From: Asterella californica
Lineage: Eukaryota; Streptophyta; Marchantiopsida; Marchantiales; Aytoniaceae
NCBI GenBank assembly: GCA_036924285.1
Contig: JAYKYS010000014.1
Span: 10,230,001-10,294,000, forward strand
DNA length: 64,000 nt
Direction: 5' to 3'
Shown here: positions 50,901-64,000 of the stretch, piece after piece
Layout: each line of letters starts with the position of its first letter
Numbering within the stretch: the first letter of the stretch is position 1
Position numbers and translations under genes: made by a program
The notes under the pieces: generated by a model
Database searches by the model: none
The model's input: only the letters and a program-made list of their open reading frames with translations
What the model was told of the DNA's origin: nothing

Positions 50901-52370
50901 ATGGGATCTCATCATCTTTGTCCTCATCTAACGAAGGATGGATCTAAATCAGCTCCCTCCTATAAACTTTAACACCGAGTGCGAGATAAAATACATCTGT
51001 CGACCCAAAGTCATGTACGAAGTCCTAGTAGTGAGAAACTTCGGAGAGGAATACTACCGAGAGATCATGTCATCGCATATCCCGTTTGTCGTGCCCATGA
51101 TCATCCAACGTTTCGTGTAGTTATCTTGACCCTTTACTGAGAGAAAGAAAGTGCTTAGTTATCAAGGAAGTCAGAGAGAAATCTACGAGATACTAGTCGT
51201 TCTGTTGTGCATCGATCGCTAATCACAGCCAGAAGGTACGCCCTTGCTCAAAGGAAAGGCTCTCGCTACGACAGCGGGCTACCACAAGTTGTATATAACC
51301 AACCAGAACTCTAACGAACTCAAAAGAGCAAAACCCGTAGCGAAGAAACTGAAAAAGGTCTATCTGAGAACTTTCTCCTTTCGCTGAACGGACTTCAGAT
51401 GTCGATAGGGTCTCCTCCGCTGACTCCGTTAACCCAAGAAACCTTCAGATCCGACTCCCAACAGCCGAGATATCATCGATTTTCGGTCGCAGGTGACCGA
51501 ACCTTCAAAAACTGCTCCTTGCGGCTTAAAACCGCACACACCGCTCAAACGGATCGCTTGATCTGATATTTGTCTTCCTTGGCAAGTAGATCTAGCTATC
51601 ACAAACCCAACGAGACTCCAAACAAGCCGTTTGGAGTTCCCCTTGCAAAACCACGCAAGAAATCTGATCACAGGTTGCAAAAAACTGACGTAAATAGACT
51701 CACTGCGGCTCAAACTCGCTCACCTCACCCAAACCAACAATCTAATCCACGTATTGTCTTCTCCTATGCGTAGATGAAGACTCCTTGGTCGCATAAGCAT
51801 CAAGAACGAAGAGCTTGGCACACCGATCACGAAGAACAACCCAATTTTAGGTCGCAGGCGATGAAAAACCTGACGCAAGCGCTTCCCTACGAGCCAATTT
51901 CACTCAGAACTCCTAAACCGTCCGATGAAACTTGGTATCGTCTTCAATTTCCTGTAGAACTCGATGTTCTGATCCCGATGGATCCAAAGACAACAAGTTT
52001 GGACTCCGGAACGGTCCGATCGGTCCAACTCTCCTTCACAGGTAACTGAAATCTCCAAATCTCCTTCATGCGTCTCAATTTCTCTCAGTACACATCCCCA
52101 GATCCGTCTCTTCAAGAACCGTCTTAACCCACACGTAGCTTGCACAGATTTGAACCCAACGACGCCTTGTGCGTTTACATTTGACCTCCAAATCTCCCGA
52201 ACCGTCTGCTTACAGGTCGCATGTGCAAGCTAGCCTCTTAAGCAACCCCCTTACGTCAGTCTCTGTACATATGAAGTTCTTTGTCCATCATGAGGAAGCT
52301 GGCCCCTTGCGCCTTTAATATAACGCCTGGAGCCACTAATACACAGTCAACAAGTAAACTAGGGCTTAGC
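47950..52370. other. repeat-like region without a supported gene
   Basis: Frames are short and mutually inconsistent. The 49.2-50.7 kb and 51.2-52.2 kb parts have a texture (moderate GC, inverted words such as ACTCCAAACAAGCCGTTTGGAGT at about 51614-51636) that suggests old retrotransposon LTR or UTR sequence, but no coding domain, primer site or LTR pair was identified. Confidence 0.35.
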
Positions 52371-52375
52371 TTGAT

Positions 52376-52856
52376 TTTTCCTTCTTTCGAGTCGCATAAC
52401 TTCTTCACTAGATGTCCAAACAAAGTAAACAAGGTGCATATGAAAAGCTGACAACGAGCTCTATCCATTGATGCGATGAAAGAGAAGATCTGAAGTTGTG
52501 CCAAAAGCCTGTAAGCTGGAGCTTAACTTGTTTTCTCCATCTTTCGAGTCTTGTAACTTCTCCACTATGCGTCCAAACGAAATAGACAAAGTGTCTATGA
52601 AAAGCTGACAAGGAGCTCTACTCACTGATGCAATGAAAGTGGAGATCCCGAATTGTACCAAAAGCTCGTAAGTTGGGGCCTAGCTTGCTTTTTCCCCATC
52701 TTTCGAGTTCTGTAACTTCTCCACTAGGCGTCCAAACGAAGTAGACAAAGTGTCTATGGAGTGTTGGCAATGAGCTCTATCCACTGATGCGATGAAAGTG
52801 GAGACCCAAAATTGTGCCAAAAGCTTGTAAGCTGGGGCCTAGCTTGCTTTTCTCAT
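52376..52856 (+). repeat. tandem repeat, about 158-bp period, three copies
   Basis: The word CTTTCGAGT recurs at 52384, 52541 and 52700. Other recurring words are CTTCTCCACTA, GTCCAAACGAA, ACAAAGTGTCTATG, GAGCTCTA and GCCAAAAGC. The first copy is the most diverged. On the minus strand each unit is partly open and reads like a repeated peptide (FIASMDRARCQLF, FIASVSRAPCQLF), so it may come from a coding or LTR repeat. Confidence 0.8.
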
Positions 52857-55254
52857 GAGTGTCTTTGGAGCGACGAGCATCAAAGTCTGAATTTCATGTA
52901 AGAATCGGTCCACGACACGACAACGTCTTGATTGAGCTCCGTCCCATTGATATCGTATTTTCATCTTCTGTGTTTTCTATATTTCCACCACAAAGATTTG
53001 ATGTTCTTTTTGATGCTCCTCCATCAGTCCTTTTTTATAGAAGTTAAGGCAGCTAGAGTGTCAACTGGGACTAGTTCATGTGCTTTCTACACAAACCTCT
53101 CTAGAAACTTCTACACACAATTTTCTCTCTTGTTTGCTTGCTGTTGGTCACTTTGGGATTACTTCTTTTCTCATCTCCCACTATTGTTTACTCCATGCTC
53201 ACGCATCCATTCCATCCATTCTCGCTGCGCTCTCTAATCATTTTCCATCACATTTTGCACTACTGTTTCTTCTTCTCCAAGTTTGACGCCTTGTAGGAAA
53301 GCACGTTCTGCATACATGTTTCAGTAACATGCATGCACGTTTTTTATCTTGTGGCATCTTCATCCTGACATTAGCTGCATTCAAGTCTACATTAACGATG
53401 CATGCGTCTCTTAGACGATCTGTCGGCATCTACTCACGCTTTTGTAATCCTCTTAGTTCTATTTAGCATTATTATCGCTTCATTTTATCTTTTTTGTATA
53501 TTCCTGCTCAGTGTCTGAGGCACTATAAGTCTACGGTTATCTGACTGACACAAATAAAGTATCCATCGCATCCATCTACTCATGGACCCCTCTAGGCCTT
53601 TATGTACCTTACCGTCTTCTAATAAAGTTTTCCACACCACCGTGTGCACTTCTATTAAACAAATAAAATAAGAAGAATCGTAAATAAATAAAGTCTCAAC
53701 CGTCCGCAAATGATAAATCTAAATTTCTTTTTCCCTCTCATCTACATGTAAATGTGAATTGTAATAACTTGAACTCGAGCTTGATCGGCAATAAGGAGTG
53801 TAGAAATAGAAGAGAATGTTAGAACAACATCTATCTCATAAAGCTTTATCTTGCAGCGTGAGCTTTGCCAAGATGAAGCAATCTTTTAGCAATCATTCCT
53901 TGGATATTCATTTTCTGTACTTTCTGATGGAGAGGTAAATATGCAAGGGTTTAATTTATCACATAATCCTTTTCATGAAGAAAGATTTAGTCGTAAAAAC
54001 CTATGAATATAACATATATTTCTAAGAGGATGATATATATAGTTATGTGCAAAATGTTTCATTGTGTTTTACTTATAGATTTTTTTTACATGTATCTAAC
54101 ACATCTCCAAAGTAGCGTATCGTGTAAATTTATCCAATCTTCTTGATCTATGCAGCATGTGCAGAAAGCTTCAATATTGGATAAAATTATCTTTAGAAAC
54201 ACTAAACATGGTGCACATAGCATAGTCATGCCGTTTGTCTCTACACTTGCACTTTCTCGTAGGAGTAAATATTAATAAAGTGTGCAAATATTTACACATG
54301 TATTACAAATGCTATATAAAAGAGATATTTAAAAATAAAAAATAGAAATTCCGATAGTCTTGACCCCATCAATCTCCACTCTATATTTTACATGCGCTTC
54401 TCATGCTTGTAACCTTGCACATCTATGATCAGAATCACATATTGTCTGTATATATATTCAGTGGAATATCACATTGAGAGTGGAGAAAGATGGTTTGAAA
54501 CGAATCACTCTGATTATTATTAAATACTTGTGGTATAACTGAATTTGTTTAGATGTGTGGATTAAGGTCTTTGCATTGATCCAGACTCTAAACTGTTTAG
54601 TAACTTTTTATGTAAGACACTATTTTCTAGGTAATTGTAGATGTATGAAAAAGTTTTATGACCCGAATCAGAAATAGATGGATATCATGATCGATCAAAC
54701 CGCTCTCCCAAACTAGCAGACTTTTATCTTGCTGACTGAGATAGTCACATCATAAGATTGACACCCCTAATGCGGTTGTGTCCAGCAACCACATAACAAG
54801 ACACATACGGGGTGGACGAACTGCGATGCCTAACAAGTCAGAAAAACTATATGACGATATGTGACTCCTAAGTGTTTCGTCGAGGTAAAGACTTGCACAT
54901 GCAGTCTTGCACATTGACATTCATCTTTCTTCGAAAAACAGATGAAATGCTATCTCTATCTGTGAAAATAAGAGAAATATATTTCATGGGATGAAGCTAG
55001 TAACAAAATCTCAAGATACGCTAATAATAGATAAAATATAGTTTGAATCGCTTCACTTTGAGTAAAGTACTTCTATAACTGAAGTTTTTTGATGAACTGA
55101 AGGGCTATTGAATAAAGCCCATCTTAGGATAATTTCACAAACCAAATGTCATTCATAACTAACATGATAACTATAAAGAAGCCATTAAAGGACGTGAAAA
55201 TATGCATGCTTGATGAACTTCTGGGACTGTTATTTCTTTAATGATATCGGGAAA

Positions 55255-55490
55255 ATATATAAGTATTAAATAAAAATTATATATCAAGTGGATAAAAATA
55301 ATCAAAATATTTTATAAATATAAACTATTAGTCCATGCCTGGAAACATAGGAAGACCATATAAAGCAGAAGGCTTATCCAGAAAACCACGCTTCTAAAGG
55401 GACAAGATTGGCAAAAAAGGTTAGGTAATAAATTATAAGTCTGGATATTTATCTCCTCCATTGAAAGATGGAGGAGGTGAATTATGCTTG
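55255..55490 (+). repeat. double-hairpin repeat copy
   Basis: The leader TATAAGTATTAAATAAA (about 55258) is followed 160 bases later by the right arm of hairpin 1 (GGTTAGGTAATAAATTA) without its left arm. Hairpin 2 has perfect 9-bp arms at 55453-55461 (CTCCTCCAT) and 55468-55476 around TGAAAG. Confidence 0.7.
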
Positions 55491-58400
55491 CTAGAAGGAT
55501 GTGAAAAAAAGTGCAAGGTGAGCAAATTGCCGATCAATCGTACTATCCTGGTCCTCATAGCAAAACCTTAACCATAGAGATGCTCCAAATGAACTTTCTA
55601 CTTCTACTGTGTACAGACACTATGATATGACATGTAGTAGTGTGTTTTTACTTACCTTACATATTTTTGACGTTTATTTTATTTATTTTATTTATATTCT
55701 ATAAAACTTGTTTATGATACTGTAACAAAAAACCAGTATAATGTATTTCTCTATTTTGGAAGCCTATCGTTCTCTTTGATGAGTATCCAAAGTTTGCAAG
55801 CACGCATCTAGCAGTTTTTGTGTTACAAAGAGAGCACCCAATAAAATATTTCTCTGATCTAGCTAAAATACGCACTATGAAACGTTAATGAACCAAATGT
55901 GAGATAACATATCCTCGCTGACTTCTATAGATTGGATTTTGAATGAAGCAAAATCATTTTATTCAGTTTTATATACTACCGAGACACACTTCACAAATGG
56001 TGAAAAAGTTTACACATATGACGAATAGACATAAGCTTTTCTTCCAACCTCTTAGCCAATATATCAAACACAAGAAAGAAGAAAACTTGAAGAACCAAAA
56101 ACATAAATGGAGGTAGAAAAGTCATTTAAAATTTACAACAAATGGTAAAACATCATGTATAGATGTTCTCTAATGATTTATATAAAATGTTACTGACGGA
56201 GTTGAAAGAGTTTTAAACCAAGGTGATTAATGAAGCCTTTCAGTTGAGTGTCTACAAAAAACTACTCTTATAGGCGTAAGTACACATCTCTTGACAAAAG
56301 AATAACATAATTGAACTACAGTTCAGTTTTTTTGTATGGATTAAAAACTTGTAGTCGAACCACTTGCATGACGAGCGAAAATGATTATAGTTGATATACT
56401 AGTATATTACTACATGAAGATCAAACAAGTTTTGTCCTCACTAGACATATTAGCCTCACTTGACGTAATGTTTAACTGTTTTTCTAGATACTGAAAATTA
56501 CTTTCAAAATCCGCAGGAGTGATGCTTTGTTTTTCTGCTGGATATCTAGAAAGCATACAATTCAGTTAACAAAGACTACTTAAAAGAATACATAATAAAT
56601 TTAATAAAATCTTCTTTATATAATACGAAGTTCTCCTTAATGAATCTATCGCACATCTAGTCATCAATGGATATCTATCAAATTCTTTTGATATTCATAC
56701 AAGAGTGTCAAAGTGATGTCTTTGGTCATCTTTTCTATTTATGTGCAACTGAATCTTTAGCATGTAATATTAGCATCTCTTCAATACGAATTACTACTTT
56801 TTGCGATAACCTCAAGTTTCATATAGAGGTCTTGTTGATAGACACTAAGTTTTTGTTTATAAATATAACTGATTATCTAGTAATTTAAGAAATCTCTGAT
56901 TCATTCACCTTGATATAAATTTGACTAGTGTACAATTAACAAAATTCCAAATCACGCACATGTCTGTAATCTTCAACCTCTTCCGATCTCTCCTAAACGT
57001 TGGAAATAAATAAATAAATATTTAGCTTGTAAAAAACCATTCATCATTTCAGATTTGACTCCGTAGTTATTTTCTTATATAAAGTTAACAAGATTATTAA
57101 TATCCGACCAACCGTGAAAGATGTCTCAGTTCTCAACTTGTCCAATTATACTTGAACAATATTTTTGATCGACCTGGTCTATCTCTTCTAATCATAAAAT
57201 ATAAATGCATTCAGTTTACTAGTCCATTTAGAACTACTCTTTCTAGTTTGTTCAAAATCAAACTTTGTCATGTCGATGAATCAAGTAACGAACCAAACTA
57301 TCAAGGAACATGTTAAGTGCCTTTGCTTTGAAGGAGCAAGAGAGATGAGATATCATATTTCCTTTGGTGGAATTTGCATACAACAGAAGAGATACTTCTT
57401 TTTATCTCATTATAGCATTGTCAAGTTTTATGCAGTTAGGCTCTATATCATCGATCAGTACCAAAATGGAAACTGTTAATGAATTCGTCACACGAATTTA
57501 GACAGTAGTAGAAAATGCAAAAGTGGAATTGCAAGTTGCTCACATCAATAACAAAATATATGTTGATGTACATTATCGACATGAAGAGTTTATAGTTTCT
57601 AATCAAGTTCTGTTACGCATAACAAACATTGCCTTGTTCTGCATAACAATCTCAATTCATCGAGTCTTCTCATCATTCATCGAGTTGATGCACATGGAAT
57701 AGGAAATTGAAACAAGTTCAAGAGCATTCTCATCAACATGTGGATTATTTGATGAGATTAAAAAGGTTATTCATGACGTCTTTAGTAGACAGAGGTATAA
57801 CCTATATTTTTGTTCTTAAAAGAACTACAAATCATTTGAGAATTCAGATGCACTTTACATCAAATAACATATGAATAGCATCAGCAATGTATCTATCTGA
57901 TCTCTCTCTATTAACCTAATATACAATTTTTGCTTTTGCACAAAAGACATGTTGCTCATTCATCATTTGTTGCTTAAAGGACTTTAAAGATTTTACATGA
58001 AAACAAATTACCTTGTGTGATAATCAAACATAATTATCAAACCATGCGTTGTGTAATATATATCTCAATAACCAAAAATACAAGATTAGAATATAATAAA
58101 TATAATAAATATGAGAAAAAAATATTGAAATGAATTTCTACTGTAACAAGAACAAATACTAACAAGATTTTTAAAATTAGAAAAGAATAATTCAAAAAGA
58201 ACAATCCAATTCATCATAGATATAACGAGCATGACTTGTCGTATATCAAGTTTGATAGTTGTAACAAGTGATTTTTTCAATAAAATATCATCTTCGATTT
58301 AATATTTTGCATGCAAGGAATCAGTATAGTGACATATCAAAGATTTAACTCTAAATGTTATACAAACTTTTGTTACTTTATAAATAATTATTGTTATTTA

Positions 58401-58849
58401 CAAATTTTAAAAATATGAAAGTAATAAACAGTTTTATTTGAAGGTGGTAATAAAATTCTTAAATATATATCATAGCAAATCAATATATTATACAAGTAAT
58501 ATTTATAATATAATAAAACATCAAATTTTTATAAATCCTCACACATGATATATAAAGCAAATGCTTAGGGGTCCCTATCATGTGACATCGAATCAAAGAT
58601 AAATCAAAGTAGTAACATTGATATACCTCTTCGGACACACAGATTTGAGTTTGCAATCAAACAAAGGAAAGCATTTTGAGATCGTTTCTTTATTGATGGT
58701 AGAGAAATATATGTAAATATTGAACGTTAGGTTAACATGTAGTTGCAAGAAAATACCCACTTAACCCAAAAAGCAAGAAAACATTAACACTATACAAACT
58801 GTATATATGCGAGAAGCTACAAGCATATAACCTGGAAGTTAGGTAGAGA

Positions 58850-58901
58850 TTTAATTTATTACCTAACCTTTCTCAATGGAATGGTTGGATAATAAATTAA
58901 A
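58850..58901 (+). repeat. double-hairpin repeat copy (hairpin 1)
   Basis: Arms TTTAATTTATTACCTAACC (58850-58868) and GGTTGGATAATAAATTAAA (58883-58901) pair with two mismatches. The linking words ACCACATGCATATTTC follow, but hairpin 2 is lost. Confidence 0.7.
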
Positions 58902-60796
58902 CCACATGCATATTTCTTTGTTGTACTTAGAATCAGTTTCCTAAAAGAAACTACTCTGATAATATAGAGATTTTAGTAAAAAGTATTAATTAAGTTATTC
59001 TCTAAACTACAATTTTCATTTTTTGTTGTTAAATTAATTTTGATTGGAATCTTGCTCAACAAATTGTGCAAGTTTTATAGTAGAAAATGGCTCGTAAATT
59101 TGCATAGCACAATCGCAAGTATCTCATCTCTTGTTGGTTTTTTTGTTGCTATCACTTAACCTTTGTGTTTTCGGATAACAACAAAGCGACAATAGTTCCC
59201 CAGAAATTCATATATTTATCTCCTCTACGCAAATTGTGTACTAGAGTTTGTTCAAATGAATTACTCTTAGAGCAATATACTTCTTATAATAGGATTGAAG
59301 GTTTAACACGTTAAGTATTATTTCATCCTTCGTGTTGTTACTATTTTACTCATCAAACTTGGGTCAAATAAATAAACATGCTCGATCAACTTCAGAGAAC
59401 TTTTACTTTCTTTACATTATCAAAACGAAAGTGCAACTGTTATAGAAAAATCCTATACTAAGCTATGACAACAATTTAATATTATATTAAATTAAAGTAG
59501 AGGTTCATGCTGACGATAGCAGATATTATATATGGGTTTCAACTCAATAATTGTTCACATGATGATTCTAAGGCTTTCTCTAAAGCGGATATGACTTATA
59601 TGTCGATGTATTTCGTTTCAGAGAATTGATCGATTATCGTCTTTCATAGTCTTCAACAAGCAACAGATGTTGAAAAAGCTCTATGCGATTGTGGATGTAG
59701 AGTTCTCGTGATGTTTGGGTGAAGATGAACTATAAGAATGCATGTGGACCTAGAGTAACAATGAACCACGAGAAATGGACAGCAAGATTCTGATCGAAAT
59801 ATGATAAAATGTCTATGGAACATTTTGCTTCAAGTGTTGGGTATCCGGAGACTGGAATTGTAGCTCCAGTTTGCAGTTGCAATATCTTGTTGTTCGATGA
59901 TAAACTTACAAATGTTTATCAACAGTCTCAAGTTGTGATTAGCTATTTTTCCAAAGATGACAACTAGATCATATATTTTTGTTCTGGTTTTGGGATGACT
60001 TTGGTGTGTGCAATATAGGCTAGTCGTTTTAGTGGAGATTGATCGACATCAGTTCATGTACATCTCTTCTCACGTGTTCAACATGAAAATATTTCTTGAC
60101 ATAGAAGCGGAGACTAAAAAACATGCTGCACATAGCTTTGATGTGTCAGTACCTTCTGGAGAAGATACGACTATGCTTCAAGGTGTAGATTATTTTGAAG
60201 AAAGTGGTAGAGGGAGAGGATATACACTTGGCGCCGCAGACTGAAGCCGTCACTTCTTCATATACGGAACTTCAACCTTCGATTCTTGAGAGTCAAGTAG
60301 CAAACTAATCGATCGAGAATCATGTATGTGTTGCACATTATATGATTGATCATCTGTTGAGTTGAGAGGATCAAACTCTTGTATTATGACATGTCGTTTT
60401 ATATACATTTTTTGGATTTGAAATATTCAAGTATGGATTATTTTGATTGATCAGTTACGTTTATTATTTTTCATGATCGACCATGATGAATTATACGAAA
60501 TGAAGTGTAAATTGTTATCGATTCATAAAATATATGATTTTGGATTTTCTTAAAGAATTATCTCTTCGAAAGTTAAGGTTCTTGAAAGTCGAAACAATAA
60601 CTCATTAGCAAGTACCTGGTTGTTGTTAGCGATTGTTTATATCTATAAATATTAAATGTTAGTTGAACCTACATTCAAGAGAACATTCATAGATAACTTA
60701 TCAAGTTCAATGTAGATAAGCACGTCTCCCGAGATAAAGTGTTGCAGCCACTCGCCGAAAGAATTGTTTTAAGAAAATAATTCTTTTAATACATTC

Positions 60797-60893
60797 ATTT
60801 ATCACATAGACTCTTTTAAAAGAAAAGGTTAGATAATAAATTAAGATTGGTGTGCTATTTCATCTCCATATGGAAGAGGTGAATAAATAAGCA
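60797..60893 (+). repeat. double-hairpin repeat copy, degenerate
   Basis: TTTATCACATAGACTCTTTT pairs weakly with AAAAGGTTAGATAATAAA, then CATCTCCATATGGAAGAGGTG forms a shortened hairpin 2. Order and spacing match the family. Confidence 0.5.
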
Positions 60894-61057
60894 ATCTGAA
60901 TAATAGAAACTCAAAGATCGTTTGGATAGAGAGATCAATTTGTATTAATGCTGGTGGCGTCAAATCAGGTAAAAGTGAACATAACAAGGGAGCAAAACTG
61001 ATAAAACCTCTGAAAGCATAGATGAGATATAAAAAAGAACCATAAAACGTCCGCCGC

Positions 61058-61215
61058 TGCATCGTACTGGAACATAAAAAAACGAACACTAAAAAAGTAT
61101 TTATTTATTTATTTTGTTTATTGTTATATATTCTCCGAATTGCGGGTGCGGGCTAAATAGAGCCTCCTCTATAGGCAAGTAAGTTCTAGCATCCTCCCGC
61201 TCGAGGCCAACCACA
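61058..61215 (+). repeat. 158-bp dispersed duplicate, copy 1
   Basis: Starts TGCATCGTACTGGAACATAA and ends CTCGAGGCCAACCACA. It is nearly identical to 63159-63316, differing at a handful of positions in the AT-rich middle. It includes the GC-rich GGGTGCGGGCTAAATAGAGC. In this copy GC-rich sequence continues to about 61390, so the parent element may be longer here. Family unknown. Confidence 0.9.
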
Positions 61216-62754
61216 GTTGCTCCGTCCTCGGAGTAAGGCCCGTAGTCTCCTAGAGGGGAGGGAAAACCACGAAGAGGGAGAAAAAAGGTGGAGTAGGGTA
61301 GGGACAAGAGGCTGAGGTGACGAAGGGTGGAACCGGCACCCTCTGTGATGGATAGAGGGCGGCGGTTAGAACGACTAGAGTAGTCTTTGGCCTAGAAGAT
61401 ATCTTTGCTTCTCACTCTGAAAAAGTGGCCAGAGTTAGGGTTTGTACGATGTGGTACTGAAGAGAGTCCAGGATGTGCCATGTGCCATGTGCTCTTTGTT
61501 CTTACTGGAAAGGTCAGGGGCTTAAACTACCGAAACGCATGCTATTCGATTCTCGTTGGGAAAAGGTTGAATATGAATATGCGAACTGCACTCTAGGGAA
61601 TAATAGCATGGAGTACAGAACTGTAACACAGTAAATATTCTGGCTGTGTGTCGGCTCTCGCACCTAAACACTTCCATATAGCCATGTTTTCGTGTCAGCT
61701 TTTATGTCTAGCTCGTCTATTTTTCTCTGTGGCTATAGTAATATTTTCACTCATCTTCTTTAAGATTGTGGTTTTGGGTGTTGTTTATGTGTTTATTTTG
61801 TTGGAATAGTAATTCTTTTGCATCAGATCTGACGATAGTGAAGTTCATTGGCAATATTTTGGTGAACAACAAAATGCGTTTTCTCTTAGAAATATCCCCT
61901 TGGTGCATTGAATTATATGCTTTGGTTGTAATGTCGTGGAACGAGGGTTCGGATTATGAATAGTTTCTTAGAAACCTTGGAATGACAGGCATATGACTCT
62001 TCATTTCTTCGTTTGTTTGGGATCTTGCTTGTGTGAAAAAAAAATTTATTATGTCATTCTCTTAGTTCTGCATATGTTCCATACCATATGCACAACATAT
62101 ATCTTATACTCTTTCTTCACTTCAAAACTTGCCAAAGGTATTGAAGTTTTCGCTAGGTGTGATTTAAGCACGTGACTCGTTCTAGGAACCGGTATGAGTT
62201 GTGTAAAATGAATGGGTATTACTCTGATTTAACTGACCAAAAAGTCTCATTCCATTAGCATGATGGAATATCGAGTGGGAATGTGTTCCAAAGTAGACAA
62301 CTGTGAGTTTATATTTTTGTTTGTTACATATGGTACTCGGGCAGTCATTAATTTGATGCGTTATGTTGCAAGCACGCGCAAATAGAAAAGAATTGTATTT
62401 CTAATTTTCAATAAAAATCAAAAATCATTTAAATAGAAAGCTATTCCTTTTAGTTTGTTGGTCTTTTAAAACAAATTCTCATTTATACCACTTTATAACC
62501 TTCTGATACAAAACTAATATTTTAGAGAGTAAAAAGGAGAAAAGATTTTGTTTTTGTAAATGTTATTTAATATAATGCACCAAGGGGACCCGAGTTGGAT
62601 CTACATTGACAACAACGGTAGATCGCTAAGTAGCAATGATATGAAGAAATAAACAACTCTCTTCTTGTGGAATGATCAGTTGTTTCCTGACTTCAAGTCG
62701 ATATATGCAATGCAATACCAACTTTGGGAAACTTTTGCTCGCTTCTTGTTATAA

Positions 62755-63035
62755 GAAAAAATATAAGTATTAAGCGAGAATTCTGTATCAAATTGACATG
62801 AAAAAACAAGGTTATCTCTAAATGTTAAATGATAGTCGGAGTTGGAGATGAAAGAAAATCCAGACACAACTCATAAGAGAAATATAGACTCACGCTCTGC
62901 AAAAACTACAATTGTAATAACATGCTTATGAATATAATATTAAATAATCAATGGGTTAATTTATTACTTAATCATTTATTCAAAATTAAACCTTTGCATA
63001 TCAATCTACTCATCAGGAACTAAAAGTGGTGACTA
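62755..63035 (+). repeat. double-hairpin repeat copy
   Basis: The leader TATAAGTATTAAGCG (about 62762) is followed by CCAGACACAACTCATAAG. About 195 bases after the leader comes GGTTAATTTATTACTTAATC, then AATTAAACCTTTGCATAT. Hairpin arms are mostly decayed, but word order is conserved. Confidence 0.6.
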
Positions 63036-63158
63036 TGAAGAATGTACTATGAAGTAGACTAAGGAAGCTCATTGTATTAAAGCTATAGTGTCTAACTCAC
63101 AAGGCAGTTAAATAGAAATGAAGAGCGAATGATATGAAGGTTCTCTCCTATATCGAGA

Positions 63159-63316
63159 TGCATCGTACTGGAACATAAAAAAACGAACACTAAAAAAGTA
63201 TTTATTTATTTCATTTGTTTATTGTTATTTATTTTCCGAATTGCGGGTGCGGGCTAAATAGAGCCTCCTCTATAGGCAAGTAAGTTCTTGCATCCTCCCG
63301 CTCGAGGCCAACCACA
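63159..63316 (+). repeat. 158-bp dispersed duplicate, copy 2
   Basis: Same segment and orientation as 61058-61215. The sharp loss of similarity at both ends (after CCAACCACA, and before TGCATCG) marks insertion or duplication borders. Confidence 0.9.
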
Positions 63317-63577
63317 TCCGCATCCTAAAGCTATCGAGATTATTTTATCATGTGACTGACATTATTTTTCTTTAAGAAGAAAGTGGAGACACATGGTGTG
63401 TATCTAATATGGGTATGTTTGGATTGACACTCTCACTCAAACCTCATACCGAGATATGATTCCCAATAGTTCTTTGCTTTAGTGAGAGTGTTTGCTATCA
63501 TGAGACTACTAGGAGTAAACTCTATCGTGATTTCACATGAGCTGACCAAATCTATAGTGTAGTGCTGGTGCATATGA

Positions 63578-63937
63578 ATGTGCTGCTACGTGAATGGAAT
63601 ATCAGATTCTCACCAAAACAAAATTGTGCTCTGGTTATCACACAACAATGTTGTAGATCATGTGGATTCCTCTCTAATATCTGTAAGAAGATTTCTGATC
63701 CAGACGATTTCTCTTGATGCGGTAGAAACTGCAAAGAATATTTCTGATCTAGGTGAGTCTCTTGATGCGTTAAAAGCTGCAGTGTACTATACTTCTATGG
63801 ATGGTATAGCTACTACCTTTTGTTTTTTCCTCAGCAAGCTACATGTTCCACCACCTAGTAAGAAACAAGCACTTGAAGTAGAACGACTGGTTTGGAGATC
63901 TCTTGTCAAATCTGCATCCGTAAACACCTCTAGCTAA
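63578..63937 (+). CDS. unrecognised open frame, 119 aa
   Basis: The second half (ISLDAVETAKNISDLGESLD, LSKLHVPPPSKKQALEVERL) has protein-like composition, unusual for this AT-rich end of the window. No domain is recognised. It could be an exon of a gene running past the window edge or a chance frame. Confidence 0.2.
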   Translation: MCCYVNGISDSHQNKIVLWLSHNNVVDHVDSSLISVRRFLIQTISLDAVETAKNISDLGESLDALKAAVYYTSMDGIATTFCFFLSKLHVPPPSKKQALEVERLVWRSLVKSASVNTSS

Positions 63938-64000
63938 CGACTTGTTTTCTCAAGTGTAAGCTATCTCGTGAATGTGAGTGTCTTTTAAGTATCGTAAGAT

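Larger units (their letters stand above)
53700..61050. other. AT-rich, gene-poor region
   Basis: Base composition is strongly AT-biased and stops are dense in all frames. The frame at 60008-60244 (ending GRGRGYTLGAAD) is isolated and unrecognised. Structured content is limited to copies of the double-hairpin repeat, listed separately. No RNA gene or splice-consistent exon chain was found. Confidence 0.5.

Overview
This is a stretch of eukaryotic nuclear DNA, almost certainly from a plant and probably a seedless land plant or a relative. The evidence is: (i) an intact gene with the plant-specific GeBP/DUF573 DNA-binding domain; (ii) a short insert of plastid rpoB, whose peptide (core [19 protein letters not shown]) looks like the bryophyte/seedless-plant form rather than the flowering-plant form as I recall it; (iii) an insert related to an organellar group II intron maturase; (iv) several Ty1/copia fragments with the usual initiator-Met primer site; and (v) spliceosomal introns with ordinary GT..AG borders. 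The species is not identifiable by eye.

Layout. 1-9.4 kb is mostly non-coding, with small repeats, a double-hairpin repeat family, the maturase-like insert near 6.1 kb and one unrecognised single-exon ORF (7531-7992). 9.4-11.7 kb holds a decayed minus-strand DDE-type transposase. 13.86-15.12 kb is the GeBP-like gene (+). 15.9-16.5 kb contains a three-copy tandem repeat and a perfect 38-bp inverted repeat. 18.6-30.0 kb is the main gene of the window: a 23-exon plus-strand gene whose joined exons keep one open frame of 1592 codons. It encodes a Munc13/BAIAP3-type MUN-domain protein with two C-terminal GRAM/PH-like modules. 30.7-37 kb is a repeat graveyard: copia fragments, an rpoB insert, a higher-order tandem repeat, a possible tRNA-like SINE head, an LTR shared by two different copia interiors, and an array of seven small hairpins. 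38.3 kb has a perfect 34-bp inverted repeat. 38.8-41.3 kb is an unrecognised five-exon minus-strand gene (351 codons, one continuous frame). 45.1-47.9 kb is a decayed minus-strand LINE (zinc knuckle and endonuclease). 48-53 kb is repeat-like and includes a 158-bp tandem repeat. 53.7-64 kb is very AT-rich and gene-poor, with more copies of the double-hairpin repeat and a duplicated 158-bp segment.

The real genes share no obvious pathway. The MUN-GRAM protein should act in vesicle tethering/priming at membranes, the GeBP-like protein in the nucleus, and the 351-aa protein possibly in an organelle. The exon models were built by hand from splice consensus and frame continuity; frame closure across 23 exons is the strongest internal check. 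Transcript data and database searches were not available.
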